Assembly: GCF_020618775.1 (NCBI RefSeq)
Contig: NZ_JAESVB010000010.1
Coordinates: 62,001-126,000 of the forward strand
Source of the DNA: Acidisoma silvae
Lineage (GTDB): Bacteria > Pseudomonadota > Alphaproteobacteria > Acetobacterales > Acetobacteraceae
DNA: 64,000 nucleotides
Reading direction: 5' to 3'
This document shows, piece by piece, positions 43,278 to 52,763 of this stretch; within the stretch, counting starts at the first letter, position 1, and every line of letters starts with the position of its first letter. The position numbers and the translations under genes are program-made. The notes below the pieces were generated by a model, which did no database searches, was not told the DNA's origin, and was given only the letters and a program-made list of their open reading frames with translations.

Positions 43278-44798
43278 TTATACCATCGCCCGGACGAGGT
43301 CTTCCTCGCTCGGCGCGTCCCCACGGTTGAGATTATATTCGGCGCTCATCGCGCCGTCGCGCATGACGATCACGCGGTCCGAAAGGTCGAGCACTTCGCC
43401 GATCGTATCGGCGATGAAGATGACGGAAAGTCCCTTGGCTGCTTCGCTGCGAATGACCGCAAACAGGTCATCGCGCGCTCCTGGGTCAAGCCCGCGGGTC
43501 GGGTGATCCAGCAAAAGCAATTGCAGTCGGCGAGACAGAAGCCATTTACCAAGAACGACCTTTTGCTGATTGCCGCCACTCAGATCGTCGATGCGCGCAT
43601 CGGCCGAGCGCGTTTTGACCCGGAGACGCGTGATCCATTCCGAGGCGACGCGCCGCTCCGCGCGGCGATTGACGATCATGCCGCGGTGGCCGTAGTCGAG
43701 GCCGAAGGTCAAAGCCATGTTTTCCACCAGCGTGCGGCCTTTCAGCATGCCTTCGACATGGCGATTGGCTGGCAGATAGCCGATGCCGGCCTGAACCGCC
43801 GCGGCGGGCGAAGTGACGCTGATTTGCTTGCCGTTCAGGCGTATCGTGCCGTGAACATCATCCTCCGCGCCGAACAAAGCCCGGCAGAACTCTTCTGCGC
43901 CGGAACTCTGCACGCCCAGCAGACCCAGTATTTCGCCGGGCGCGACCGCAAGCGTCGCCGGCCGCACTTGCCGACCTGTGGATAGGCCGGTCACGTCCAG
44001 TCGGGGCGTCAGGCTCTCGGCTGGGCGCGTTTCGACCGCGCGCGGTGCGCGGATGGTGCGCTGCCGCCCAACCATGAGACGATAGAGGCTTTCACGGTCC
44101 AACGCCGTGACGGGTTCGTCGGCCACCTTGCAGCCGTCCGTCATGACAACGGCGCGGTCGCTGATATGAAGGATTTCATCCAACCGATGGGAGACGAAGA
44201 CGATGGCAGCCGTCTGTCGCAAACGCTCGATCTGGCGGAACAGAAGGCGGATTTCATCCGGGGTCAGAACCGATGTCGGCTCATCGAACAGAATGATGGG
44301 TGGATGGCTAACCAGATCTTCGACAGCCAGCACTTTGGCAAGTTCCACTTGCTGTCGCTGCGCGAAGCGCAGGTCTTCGACCGTGGCACGCGGATCGATA
44401 TCGATCTCGATCTTGCGAAGTTGGGCCGCTGCGGCGTCAAACAATCTGTTCCAGCGATAAAGGCCGTGCGCCTTGGCGGCATTCGGCTTGTCCAGAAAGA
44501 TGTTTTCTGCAACCGTCAGATTTGGCACCAGGGATTGTTCCTGATGCACCATGCCGATGCCGTGCATCGTGGCATCCGACTGGCTGCGTAACCGAACCGG
44601 TTTGCCGTGCAGTAGCATTTCGCCGCTGCTCGGCTGCACCAACCCGCCGATGATCTTGAGGAGGGTCGATTTGCCCGAGCCGTTCTGGCCGACCAGCCCC
44701 AGAACCTCACCTTGGCTGAGCACAAGGTCCATCTGCTCCAGCGCGGTGACGCGGCCGAAGGTCTTGCCGACGCCGCGTGTTTCGAGAAGCTGCGTCAT
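43278..44798 (-). CDS. Sugar ABC transporter ATP-binding protein (RbsA/MglA-like, double domain)
   Basis: A 506-residue protein with two ABC domains. The first has Walker A GQNGSGKSTLLKI, the Q-loop MVHQEQSLVPNLTVAENIF and the Walker B ILFDEPTSVLTPDE. The second (after about residue 265) has a degenerate Walker A region (LGVQSSGAEEFCRALFGA) with a signature LSGGNQQKVVLGKWL and DHPTRGLDPGARDDL, as usual for RbsA. The start overlaps the permease stop (44795-44798). Confidence 0.93.
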   Translation of the reverse strand: MTQLLETRGVGKTFGRVTALEQMDLVLSQGEVLGLVGQNGSGKSTLLKIIGGLVQPSSGEMLLHGKPVRLRSQSDATMHGIGMVHQEQSLVPNLTVAENIFLDKPNAAKAHGLYRWNRLFDAAAAQLRKIEIDIDPRATVEDLRFAQRQQVELAKVLAVEDLVSHPPIILFDEPTSVLTPDEIRLLFRQIERLRQTAAIVFVSHRLDEILHISDRAVVMTDGCKVADEPVTALDRESLYRLMVGRQRTIRAPRAVETRPAESLTPRLDVTGLSTGRQVRPATLAVAPGEILGLLGVQSSGAEEFCRALFGAEDDVHGTIRLNGKQISVTSPAAAVQAGIGYLPANRHVEGMLKGRTLVENMALTFGLDYGHRGMIVNRRAERRVASEWITRLRVKTRSADARIDDLSGGNQQKVVLGKWLLSRRLQLLLLDHPTRGLDPGARDDLFAVIRSEAAKGLSVIFIADTIGEVLDLSDRVIVMRDGAMSAEYNLNRGDAPSEEDLVRAMV

Positions 44799-45817
44799 TT
44801 GACCACCCGCAATTTGCGTCGCAGATGCAACCCGCTGGCGGCGACGACGAGCAGAATCACCGCGCCGCTGATGATATTGCGCACATAGGGGCCGGCGCCG
44901 ATCTGGATGAGGCCGTTATTCAGGACCTCCAACACCACGGCACCGATGGCCGATTGCAGCACGCCGCCACGACCGCCGCTGAGCAGGGTGCCCCCTAGAA
45001 CGCAGGCACTGACGGCAGGAAACAGCAGCCCGTCGCCGATATTGGCATTGCCGTCGCCCAACCGCGCGGACAGCAGAACGCCAGCAATGCCGGCCAATAG
45101 GCCCGAGATGACGAAGGCCGCGATCTTGAACAGAGGAACCGGCAGGCCGGTCATCACAAGCGTCGCCTCGGCGCCGCCGACCGCGAAGATCATGCGTCCG
45201 AGATGCGTGTAATGCAGGAGAAGATGAAACAGCAGAAGCAGAAGCAGCGCCACGAAGACGATCAGACTCAATCCCGCGATATGGTAGGCGGCGATGCCCA
45301 GTACCCAGGGGTCACGCACCGTCGGCACCTGCGCCGGAAACAGGATGCTGGCTATGCCCAGGCCGATGAACCAGGTGCCGAGCGTGACGATCAGCGATGG
45401 CATGCGCAGGATCGTGTTGAGCACACCATTGACGAGGCCGAAGGCCAGGCCGACGCCAATGGCGGCGGCAATGCCCCAGACACCCCAGTGATTGCCATTG
45501 ACGTCATTCGCGCAGAGCAGAGACAAGGTCATGCTGCTGGCCGCCATGACGCCTTCCATCGACAGATCAATGGCCCCGAGCAGAATGACGAAGCTCAATC
45601 CCGTCGTCAGAATCACCGGCACGGCTGCGGATTCGGCGATGGCAGCCAGATTGCCGCCGGTCAGGAAATTGTGCCGCGCGATTTCGAAGACCAGAAGCAG
45701 CACGATCAGCACGGCCAGCGGCCCAAGACTTTGCAGCCAGCGGCGCAGGTGCTGCGCGACGCCACCGTCGGGCTCTCGCGCAGACCTGACGGCAACCGTC
45801 GCTGAGATGAGCTTCAT
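44795..45817 (-). CDS. Sugar ABC transporter permease (RbsC-like)
   Basis: A 340-residue inner-membrane permease. The characteristic loop LLGAIDLSMEGVMAASSMT and the FAVGGAEATLVMTGLPVPLFK segment place it with ribose/inositol-type permeases. It lies 29 bases after the binding-protein gene and overlaps the ATPase start (ATGA). With the permease at 42283 the importer would be a heterodimeric channel, unlike the single RbsC homodimer. Confidence 0.92.
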   Translation of the reverse strand: MKLISATVAVRSAREPDGGVAQHLRRWLQSLGPLAVLIVLLLVFEIARHNFLTGGNLAAIAESAAVPVILTTGLSFVILLGAIDLSMEGVMAASSMTLSLLCANDVNGNHWGVWGIAAAIGVGLAFGLVNGVLNTILRMPSLIVTLGTWFIGLGIASILFPAQVPTVRDPWVLGIAAYHIAGLSLIVFVALLLLLLFHLLLHYTHLGRMIFAVGGAEATLVMTGLPVPLFKIAAFVISGLLAGIAGVLLSARLGDGNANIGDGLLFPAVSACVLGGTLLSGGRGGVLQSAIGAVVLEVLNNGLIQIGAGPYVRNIISGAVILLVVAASGLHLRRKLRVVK

Positions 45818-45846
45818 GACCGTTCCGTGCGCATCGGGCGTCCGCT

Positions 45847-46959
45847 CTACTTGTTGGCGCCGACCGGGATCTGCCCGGCCGAGTCCTTCCAGAAGTCGGC
45901 TTTCAGCTCGGCATAAGTATAGACAGGCGCATGAGCCTTAAGTTCAAGAAAGTGATCGACATTGGACTTGTCGACGACTTCCTGTTTCAAATAGAAATCA
46001 CGCTGAGCATGGCTGAGCTTTGCCGGATCAATATCACCTACTGCTGCCGCATGGGCAATAGCGATGGAGACCGCGCCTTGAAGCACCGGGTCATTCCAGA
46101 CAGTGACCAGCATATCGCCGCTTTTCACCATGTCGAGCGCGACCTTCGATCCATCAGAGCCTGTCACGGGAATTTTCCCGTTGAGGTTCTTTTCCCGGAG
46201 GGCGGCGACGGCGCCGCGTGCCATGGCGTCGTTGGAGGCAAAGATGCCATTGAGCTTGCTGCCGTAGCGCGCGATCCAGGTGCGCGCGATATCCTGTGCC
46301 TTGGTCTCCTGCCAGTCACCCACTTCAGTATCCAGCAGCGTGACGCCTGGACATTCCGCCAGCGCTTTTTTCAACCCGGCGATCCGCTGATAGGCAGGTG
46401 GTGTGGACGGCACGCCTTCGATAGCGGCAATCTGGCCATGGCCACCAAGCGCCTTGCACAGCGCCTGGGCCTGATAATAGCCTGACATCACGCCATCGAA
46501 AGACGTATGAGCGACCCAGTATTTGGGATCGGTATCCCAGGGGTGGATCGTCTCGGGCCGGTTCCAGATCGTCACGATCGGCACCTCGGCCATAGCGGAG
46601 CGATGCACCACAGCCTTGACGAATGCATTGGAGGAGGGGTCGGTCGCCAAGGCGCATTGATCGCAGCCGGTCGCGAAAATCGCCCCCAACTGGGCCAGAA
46701 GCTGGGATCCTTGATAGTTGCTGGTAACAACGATCAGCTTGGCATTGAGGGAATTCGCAATATCCTGCGCACCCTGCGTGTATTCGGCCCAGTATTCGGA
46801 TGCCGTCTCGTCGATGCCGATGATAAGGCTCCCTTTCGGGGCGGCTTTAGCCGGCATCATGCCGATCTGCCCAAGGGGCAAGGCAAGACCCAGGACCGCC
46901 GCCAGTGACAGGCCGCGCCGCCGGACCGTTTGCAGCAGTCGATGCGATTGATCGCTCAT
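45847..46959 (-). CDS. Periplasmic sugar-binding protein (peripla_BP_4 type)
   Basis: A 370-residue precursor with a signal region (RRRGLSLAAVLGLALPLGQI, cut near AKA-AP). The mature type I fold shows SLIIGIDETASEYWAEYTQG, ATDPSSNAFVKAVVHRSAM, and FASNDAMARGAVAALREK. It resembles binding proteins for cyclic polyols, ribose and rhamnose. It feeds the ATPase/permease genes that follow. Ligand unknown. Confidence 0.9.
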   Translation of the reverse strand: MSDQSHRLLQTVRRRGLSLAAVLGLALPLGQIGMMPAKAAPKGSLIIGIDETASEYWAEYTQGAQDIANSLNAKLIVVTSNYQGSQLLAQLGAIFATGCDQCALATDPSSNAFVKAVVHRSAMAEVPIVTIWNRPETIHPWDTDPKYWVAHTSFDGVMSGYYQAQALCKALGGHGQIAAIEGVPSTPPAYQRIAGLKKALAECPGVTLLDTEVGDWQETKAQDIARTWIARYGSKLNGIFASNDAMARGAVAALREKNLNGKIPVTGSDGSKVALDMVKSGDMLVTVWNDPVLQGAVSIAIAHAAAVGDIDPAKLSHAQRDFYLKQEVVDKSNVDHFLELKAHAPVYTYAELKADFWKDSAGQIPVGANK

Positions 46960-47013
46960 AGTCGTCGTTCCTCCGTTTTTGTTTTTCTTTGGCGGAATCG
47001 GACGGTCGGTCAG

Positions 47014-47796
47014 CTATCCAGCGACGCTGCCACCGTCGACGAAGAGGATTTGCCCCGTAATGAAACTGGCCGCAGGGGAGGCCAGGAAGACGGCGGTGCC
47101 ACTCAATTCTTCCGGCTCCGCCGCGCGGCCGAAGGGGATGCGTGACATGAAGAGGTCGCGAACCTCCGGCGTTTTCAGGATGAAATCGGCGAGCGGTGTC
47201 TTGAGGACACTCGGCGCGATGCAATTGACGTTGATTCCGTGCTTCGCCCATTCCGTGGCCAATTGACGGGTCAGCAGATGCACTGCGCCTTTGCTGACAC
47301 CGTAGGCGACATAACCGAGAGGATGCCCGACCAATCCACGCACCGAACCGATGGTAATAATGCGCCCTGGCTTTTCGGCTTCAATCAGCCGGCGTCCAAA
47401 GGCCTGCGCGCTGTAAAGCGTGCCTTTCACGTTCACATCCATGACGAGATCGAATTCCTCGGGCGGCAACTCGGTCGCGGATTTGCGCCTGGCGATACCG
47501 GCGGCCGTGACCAGAATATCCGCAAGGCCGAGTTGATCGCCGACCATCGCGATGGCCCGCTCGACAGCATCGGGCTTGGTGACATCAACGGATACCGGAA
47601 GGGCGGATCCAAATGCGGACAGTTCCTCGGCGGCTGTGTGAAGTTCGGCTTCCTTCAGATCGAGAATGGCGACTTTCGCGCCGAGCTGAAGATAGGCCTT
47701 GGCTACGGCTTTGCCCAAGCCGCCAGCGCCGCCCGTCACGATTGCCGTTTTGCCGGTCAGACCAAAGAATGTGTCGAGTAACTTGGCTTTGTCCAA
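47014..47796 (-). CDS. SDR-family oxidoreductase
   Basis: A 260-residue classical short-chain dehydrogenase: TGGAGGLGKAVAKAY cofactor motif, VTAAGIARR in place of NNAG, catalytic Tyr/Lys in YVAYGVSKGAVHLL, and ILFVDGGSVAG at the end. It resembles gluconate 5-dehydrogenase and other polyol dehydrogenases. The start is TTG 47796 with GGGAG about eight bases upstream. It is the first gene of the first importer operon, 54 bases before the binding protein, so it probably oxidises the imported solute. Confidence 0.88.
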   Translation of the reverse strand: MDKAKLLDTFFGLTGKTAIVTGGAGGLGKAVAKAYLQLGAKVAILDLKEAELHTAAEELSAFGSALPVSVDVTKPDAVERAIAMVGDQLGLADILVTAAGIARRKSATELPPEEFDLVMDVNVKGTLYSAQAFGRRLIEAEKPGRIITIGSVRGLVGHPLGYVAYGVSKGAVHLLTRQLATEWAKHGINVNCIAPSVLKTPLADFILKTPEVRDLFMSRIPFGRAAEPEELSGTAVFLASPAASFITGQILFVDGGSVAG

Positions 47797-47905
47797 GTCC
47801 GCGTCTCCCGCTTGTCGGCGTGTAGTCCGCCGGTTGGGCGAGCCTGAAGCTCTGCCGGATCCAAGACTGATCCGGCTCGCCCGGATTGTAAATAGAAATA
47901 TCGGT

Positions 47906-47923
47906 AAATTAGACAGTTTATGA
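47906..47923. promoter_or_regulatory. Shared operator-like element, copy 1
   Basis: AAATTAGACAGTTTATGA lies in the divergent promoter between the SDR/importer operon (minus) and the FAH/dioxygenase operon (plus). It matches the element at 58316-58333 in 15 of 18 positions, and all differences are purine transitions. Two AAATATCG direct repeats flank it (near 47896 and 47926). Confidence 0.6.
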
Positions 47924-48004
47924 AAAAATATCGATTTTTATGGCGAAGACCTGATCCCGGTGATATGAGCCGGAAAAACAAGGTCAAGCAGACCGGAGGG
48001 ATAG

Positions 48005-48898
48005 ATGCGTCTGATTTCATTTCTGCAGCACGGCAAACCCACGATCGGTATGGAGACGGCAGACGGCATCGTCGATCTCGCTGCGGCGGACAGTGCGTTT
48101 CCCGATGATCTTGGTGCCTTCGTGCGTGGCGGAACGACCTTGCGACAGGCCGCGGCGTGGGTTTTGGCAAGCAATGCGCCGCGTCTGGCGGCGGCATCGC
48201 TGACCTATCGGCCCTTGATCCCAATGCCTGGGAAAATGATCTGTCTCGGCCTCAACTATCAGGAACATGCGGCGGAAGGTGGCTATCAGCGGCCGGATTG
48301 GCCGACGACCTTTCTGCGCTGCCCGACAAGCCTCACGGCGCATGATGCAGCCATCATGCGTCCGATCGTGTCCGAGCAACTGGACTACGAGGCCGAGCTT
48401 GCGGTCGTGATAGGGCGCGCGATCCGCCACGCCAGCGCTGAGGAGGGACTTGATGCCGTCTACGGCTATTCCTGTTTCAACGATGCCTCGGTGCGTGACT
48501 ATCAGCGCAAGACCATCCAGTGGACGATGGGGAAGAATTTTCAGCAGACCGGTGCTTTCGGGCCGGCTTTGGTCACGGCCGACGAACTGCCGCGCGGTGC
48601 GGCAGGCCTGTCCATCGTCTGCAGGCTGAATGGCCAGGTGGTGCAACAGGCCGACACCGCCCAGATGATTTTTCCGGTGGGGGAGACGCTGGCCATGCTG
48701 TCGGAATGCGTCACGCTGGAAGCGGGCGACGTCATCGTCATGGGTACGCCGTCGGGCGTCGGTCACGCCCGCAAGCCGCCGCTGTGGATGCGTCACGGCG
48801 ACAGCGTTGAAGTCGAAATCGAAGGCGTCGGGCTATTGCGCAATTTCATCGAGGATGAAGTGGCGTCGCGTCCGTCTTCATCTAGCGAAGCGGCTTAA
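48005..48898 (+). CDS. Fumarylacetoacetate hydrolase family protein
   Basis: A 297-residue FAH-fold enzyme: MRLISFLQHGKPTIGMETA, the KMICLGLNYQEHAAEGGYQ segment, metal-binding DYEAELAVVIGRA (Glu-x-Glu), YSCFNDASVRDYQRKTIQWT, and VIVMGTPSGVGHARKPP. FAH-family enzymes hydrolyse, hydrate or decarboxylate 2-oxo or beta-diketo acids. It begins the plus operon and is directly followed by a ring-cleavage dioxygenase, so it could act on the precursor or on a ring-fission product. Confidence 0.9.
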   Translation: MRLISFLQHGKPTIGMETADGIVDLAAADSAFPDDLGAFVRGGTTLRQAAAWVLASNAPRLAAASLTYRPLIPMPGKMICLGLNYQEHAAEGGYQRPDWPTTFLRCPTSLTAHDAAIMRPIVSEQLDYEAELAVVIGRAIRHASAEEGLDAVYGYSCFNDASVRDYQRKTIQWTMGKNFQQTGAFGPALVTADELPRGAAGLSIVCRLNGQVVQQADTAQMIFPVGETLAMLSECVTLEAGDVIVMGTPSGVGHARKPPLWMRHGDSVEVEIEGVGLLRNFIEDEVASRPSSSSEAA

Positions 48899-48911
48899 GG
48901 GAGGTCCGGCT

Positions 48912-49763
48912 ATGATCAATCACCCGCCCGCCTATGACATTAATCCGGGCAATGTGACCGAGAAGGTGATCGCATCCTTCGCCATGACATCGGCGCGCGA
49001 ACAGCAGCTGCTGACGAGCCTTGTCAGTCATCTGCATGGTTTTGCGCGGGAAAACCGATTGACGCATGAGGAATGGGCTAAGGCAGTCGGCTTCCTGTTC
49101 CGCTGCGGTGAGATCAGCGACGAAAAGCGCGATGAATTCATGCTGCTGTCGGATGTGCTGGGCCTCAGCTCCTTTGTCGATATGACGGACGCGCCCGAGG
49201 GCGCAACCGAAGGAAGCGTGCTCGGGCCCTTCTATGCCTCCGACAGTCCGGAACGGCCCGTGGGCGCGGATTTGCGGCCGGATGGCGTAGGCGAGCCCGT
49301 GCTGGTGCAGGGGCGGGTGCTGGACCCTGACGGGCGGCCGATCCCCGGCGCATTGATCGATATGTGGCAGACGGCCGAGAACGGTCTTTATGCGACGCAA
49401 GACCAGACGCTGCCCGACGACGCTTTCCGCTGTAAGATGCGGTGCGACGCTGAAGCCGGTTTCAGCTTCGTGACCGTCATGCCGGGGCCGTACAAGGTGC
49501 CCGATGACGGCCCGGTAGGCGATCTGCTGCATGCGGGCGGCAGGACGGCCTGGCGGCCGGCCCATTTCCATTTTCTGATCATGGCGCCCGGGCATCGTGC
49601 GCTGACCACGGAAATCTTTTTCGAGGGCGATCCTTATCTCGGCACCGATGCCGTATTCGGGGTGCGCCGGTCCCTGATCGTGGCACCGCTACAGGACCAG
49701 GGCCGCAGGCGCGTCGATCTTGTATTCAGGCTGGTGCCGGCGGCGCTGTCCGAAGCGGCTTAA
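48912..49763 (+). CDS. Hydroxyquinol 1,2-dioxygenase (intradiol, copy 1)
   Basis: A 283-residue intradiol ring-cleavage dioxygenase. The N-terminal dioxygenase_N helix bundle is present (FRCGEISDEKRDEFMLLSDV). The catalytic domain has VLGPFY, DMWQTAENGLYATQD, MPGPYKVPDDGPVGDLL and RPAHFHFLI; the two Tyr and the His-x-His of the last three are the Fe(III) ligands. The substrate class (hydroxyquinol over catechol) is inferred from the SSFVDMTDA and ASDSPERP context and the maleylacetate reductase nearby. GGGAGG is eight bases before ATG 48912. It converts hydroxyquinol to maleylacetate. It is 13 bases after the FAH gene. Confidence 0.88.
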   Translation: MINHPPAYDINPGNVTEKVIASFAMTSAREQQLLTSLVSHLHGFARENRLTHEEWAKAVGFLFRCGEISDEKRDEFMLLSDVLGLSSFVDMTDAPEGATEGSVLGPFYASDSPERPVGADLRPDGVGEPVLVQGRVLDPDGRPIPGALIDMWQTAENGLYATQDQTLPDDAFRCKMRCDAEAGFSFVTVMPGPYKVPDDGPVGDLLHAGGRTAWRPAHFHFLIMAPGHRALTTEIFFEGDPYLGTDAVFGVRRSLIVAPLQDQGRRRVDLVFRLVPAALSEAA

Positions 49764-49853
49764 CCGGTCCATGGCCTGACAATTGTCGGGTTGAACCAGT
49801 CGATGCTAAGGCTCGGTCTCATCTCCGCTGCGGCGGTTTTCAGGGGGCTCTGT

Positions 49854-50525
49854 TTGACAGACGGCAGCACGGTCCGCGAGACGACCTTGGCATCGTCGGT
49901 CTATGCGCATTTGCGCGACGATCTTCTGCATTGCCGGCTTCCGCCCAATAGCAAGCTGCGTGTGGAATGGGCGGTCGCGCAATATGGCGCTGGCGCGTCT
50001 CCGGTGCGGGAGGCGTTGAACCGCCTGGCGGCCGAAGGTCTGCTCGACCGTCGTGATCAGCGTGGATTCTTCGTCATGCCGATCACGCTGGAGGAGCTGG
50101 AGGAGCTAACGCGCACGCGCTGCTGGCTGGAAGAACGGGCCTTTCGCGAAAGCATTGCCAATCGCACGGCCAGTTGGGAGGAGGGCGTCGTCGTCGCCCT
50201 GCATCGGTTGTCGCGCCTGCCGCGCCGCGCGGAAAACGGCACGCCCAATACCGAATGGGAAACACGCCATCGGGCTTTTCATCGGGCGCTGATTGCCGCT
50301 TGCCGCTCGGACATGCTGATCGGCTTTTGTGCTCAATTGGCCGATCAGGCCTATCGCTACCGGCAGGTCGCGCGGGAGGCCGCCAGCGTGCCGCGCGACG
50401 AACTGGCTGAGCATAATGCGATGGCAACGAAAGCGATCAACGGCGATGCAGACGGCGCGGTTGAAGCCTTGCTGAGCCATTATCGACTGACCAGCGAATT
50501 GTGCAGCATCGGCCTGAAGGGCTAG
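49854..50525 (+). CDS. GntR-family (FCD) transcriptional regulator
   Basis: A regulator of about 223 residues. The winged helix (LRVEWAVAQYGAGASPVREALNRL) and FCD domain (TEWETRHRAFHRALIAACRS, DELAEHNAMATKAINGDADG) are clear. The start is uncertain: TTG 49854 has AGGGGG six bases upstream and gives the usual short N-terminus; ATG 49803 and TTG 49791 are alternatives. It follows the first dioxygenase gene and probably controls this island, perhaps through the elements at 47906 and 58316. Confidence 0.85.
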   Translation: MTDGSTVRETTLASSVYAHLRDDLLHCRLPPNSKLRVEWAVAQYGAGASPVREALNRLAAEGLLDRRDQRGFFVMPITLEELEELTRTRCWLEERAFRESIANRTASWEEGVVVALHRLSRLPRRAENGTPNTEWETRHRAFHRALIAACRSDMLIGFCAQLADQAYRYRQVAREAASVPRDELAEHNAMATKAINGDADGAVEALLSHYRLTSELCSIGLKG

Positions 50526-50534
50526 CCAGGTGGT

Positions 50535-50554
50535 CCGCTTCTGGCAGGAAGCGG
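50535..50554. terminator. Hairpin between convergent GntR and alcohol dehydrogenase genes
   Basis: CCGCTTC-tggcag-GAAGCGG, with flanking GGT/ACC, lies ten bases after the GntR stop and 13 before the convergent dehydrogenase stop. It has no strong T-run, but may act on both strands. Confidence 0.5.
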
Positions 50555-50566
50555 TACCTTGATCGG

Positions 50567-51634
50567 TCAGGCGGCAACGAGAATCTTCAGATGCTGTCCG
50601 GCAGGGTCGAGAAGCGCTTCGAAGCCGCCCGCCACGACACTGGCCGCGTCAATCTCGGCAGTAACGATACGCTCCACAGGAAAAAGCCCGGCCGAAATCA
50701 TGCTGGCGATGCGGGGCCAGACATGAACCGGATAGCACCATGTCGCTTCGATCGAAATATCCTTCAAAGCCCAAAGCATCGGATTGACGGAAGCCGCGCG
50801 GACATGAAGCCCGGCCTGTACAACCACGCCCTGGCGCCGCACGGCCTCGACACAGGCATTGAGTGAGCCTTCATGCCCTACGCATTCGAGCGCAGTATCC
50901 ACGCCGACCCCGCTTTCGGTATGGGCCCGCACGATCTCCACCAAATTCTGGCTGCGCGGATCGATAGGGATGACGCCAGGCACGATCTCCTGCGCCTTGC
51001 GCAGCCGGTTGGGGTTCGGCTCCGATACGAAGAGCGTGGCCGCACCTGCCGCACGTGCGGCCAGCAGGGTCAGCGCGCCGATCGGCCCGGCGCCTGAGAC
51101 CAGGACCGATGACCCCGCCTGCACGCGCCCGCGGTCGACCGCGTAGACCGCGACGGCCGCGGGCTCGATCAGGGCCGCCTGAACTGGGGTCAGCCCGGCT
51201 GGGACAGGGATGACGTTGGCGGCCGGCAGCATGGCCTGCTCGGCCATGCCGCCCCAGGCATGGGACAGGCCGATGACGCCTAGCTTTTCGCTGAGATGCA
51301 GCAGACCGCGCCGGGCGTAATAGTCATCGGCCGGTGCCATCAGCGGCTGGATGGAGACGAGATCGCCAGGCTTGACATGGCTGACGCCGTCGCCGGTTTT
51401 GACAATGCGCGCCGAAAATTCATGCCCGAGGATTTGCGGCAGAGTGGCGCCCGTCAACGCATTGGGCTCTTTCGGCGTGACGATTGGCCCGGCGATATAT
51501 TCATGCAAATCGGTGCCGCAAATGCCGCAGACGATGGGCGCGACCAGAACCTGGCCTGGTGCCGGATCGTCCGATGGCGCCGCCACATCTTCAACCCGGA
51601 TGTCATGATGTGAGTAAAAACGCACTGCGCGCAT
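50567..51634 (-). CDS. Zinc-dependent alcohol dehydrogenase (butanediol/polyol DH-like)
   Basis: A 355-residue medium-chain dehydrogenase. It has the catalytic zinc ligands (CGICGTDLHEYI, GHEFSARIVKTG), the Rossmann motif VLVSGAGPIGALTLL, and the typical MRAVRFYSHHDIRVEDV start of 2,3-butanediol and sorbitol/threonine dehydrogenases. The structural-zinc Cys cluster of horse-liver type is replaced by a MAPADDYYARRGLLHL segment. GAGAGGA lies about eight bases before ATG 51634; the longer frame is shadow. It is the last gene of the second importer operon and probably oxidises a polyol or ketol. Confidence 0.9.
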   Translation of the reverse strand: MRAVRFYSHHDIRVEDVAAPSDDPAPGQVLVAPIVCGICGTDLHEYIAGPIVTPKEPNALTGATLPQILGHEFSARIVKTGDGVSHVKPGDLVSIQPLMAPADDYYARRGLLHLSEKLGVIGLSHAWGGMAEQAMLPAANVIPVPAGLTPVQAALIEPAAVAVYAVDRGRVQAGSSVLVSGAGPIGALTLLAARAAGAATLFVSEPNPNRLRKAQEIVPGVIPIDPRSQNLVEIVRAHTESGVGVDTALECVGHEGSLNACVEAVRRQGVVVQAGLHVRAASVNPMLWALKDISIEATWCYPVHVWPRIASMISAGLFPVERIVTAEIDAASVVAGGFEALLDPAGQHLKILVAA

Positions 51635-51669
51635 GGTGACTGTCCTCTCTGCCGGCAGGTAAATGCGCC

Positions 51670-52437
51670 CTATTGCGCGGTGTAGCCGCCGTCGCAGGCG
51701 AGGCTGGCGCCTGTCACGAACCGTGCCTCGTCCGATGCCAGGAAGAGCACGCAATTCGCGACATCGACGGGCTCGCCCAGTGTGAGCGGGTGCTTCGCCT
51801 TCATCATGTCCAGATAATGCTGCAAGCCGCCGGGGTAGGTTTCGCCCGCCTTCATGAAGAGCGGCGTCTTGGTAGAGCCGGGGTGCACGCAATTGACGCG
51901 GATTCCATGTGGCGCGTAGCAGATGGCATCTGTCTTGGTCATGAGCAGCACGGCACCCTTGGTCGCGTGATAAGGGGGCAGGTCGTCATTCCCGATTAAA
52001 CCGTATATGGACGAGAAGTTTACGATCGCGCCGCGCTTGGCCTGCATCATATGTGGAAGCACGAATTTTGAGCAGAGGAAGGTGCCGCGCACATTGACGG
52101 CAAAAACCGCCTCGAACTCCTCAACGCTCAGCTCATGCGTAAATTTATTGGCGCCGGGAATGGCCGCGTTATTCACCAGAATGTCGATTTGCCCCCAGGC
52201 ATCGGCCACGGCGGCAACCGCCCGGGAAACGCTATCCGCTTCGCGGACATCGACCTGATAGACCTCTGCCTCCGCACCAAGAGCACGCAGCTTGTCAGCC
52301 GTCTTCCGGCCGTTCTCTGTGCTGATCTCGAAGATCGCGACCTTGGCACCTTCCTCGGCAAAGCGCTGGCATGTCGCCTCCCCGATGCCGGTGCCGCCAC
52401 CGGTGATGATGGCGACCTTGTCCTGTAGACGTCCCAT
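51670..52437 (-). CDS. SDR-family oxidoreductase
   Basis: A 255-residue short-chain dehydrogenase: TGGGTGIGEATCQRF, NNAAIPGANKF, catalytic Ser (FSSIYGLIG) and Tyr/Lys (YHATKGAVLL), ending ASLACDGGYTAQ. It resembles glucose 1-dehydrogenase/cyclohexanol-dehydrogenase-type SDRs. It is in the operon 58198-50567, between the alcohol dehydrogenase and a YciI-like gene. Confidence 0.9.
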   Translation of the reverse strand: MGRLQDKVAIITGGGTGIGEATCQRFAEEGAKVAIFEISTENGRKTADKLRALGAEAEVYQVDVREADSVSRAVAAVADAWGQIDILVNNAAIPGANKFTHELSVEEFEAVFAVNVRGTFLCSKFVLPHMMQAKRGAIVNFSSIYGLIGNDDLPPYHATKGAVLLMTKTDAICYAPHGIRVNCVHPGSTKTPLFMKAGETYPGGLQHYLDMMKAKHPLTLGEPVDVANCVLFLASDEARFVTGASLACDGGYTAQ

Positions 52438-52454
52438 TGTCGTTCCTCGCGTTT

Positions 52455-52748
52455 TTATTGCGCCCCGCGGTTATCCATGCGCTTGAGAAAAGGATGGATC
52501 GAAACCTTTTCCCAGATAGCCGCCTTCTTGAAGGGGTCATTGTTGTGGAAAGTCTCAACCTGCGCCTGGCTGTCTGCTTCGACAAGGAAGAAACTGCCGA
52601 TCATCGTCTCTTGATCGGAGGCCAGAAGCGGCCCTGATACAAGGATCGCGACGCTAGGCGCCGAGAGATAGGCTTTATGGGCATCGTAATGTGCCAGCCG
52701 CTGCTGCACGGCATGTGGCTTGTCCAGGCAATGGATGACGAAATGCAT
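52455..52748 (-). CDS. YciI-like protein (copy 2)
   Basis: A 97-residue YciI-family protein, a close paralogue of the protein at 41984-42268: both share IHCLDKP, GPLL-SD-ETM-GS-FLVE and DPF-K--IWEKV. Its occurrence once in each importer operon indicates a required step, perhaps an isomerisation or elimination on a ring intermediate. Family function is not settled. Confidence 0.85.
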   Translation of the reverse strand: MHFVIHCLDKPHAVQQRLAHYDAHKAYLSAPSVAILVSGPLLASDQETMIGSFFLVEADSQAQVETFHNNDPFKKAAIWEKVSIHPFLKRMDNRGAQ

Positions 52749-52763
52749 GGCTTGTTTCCAATA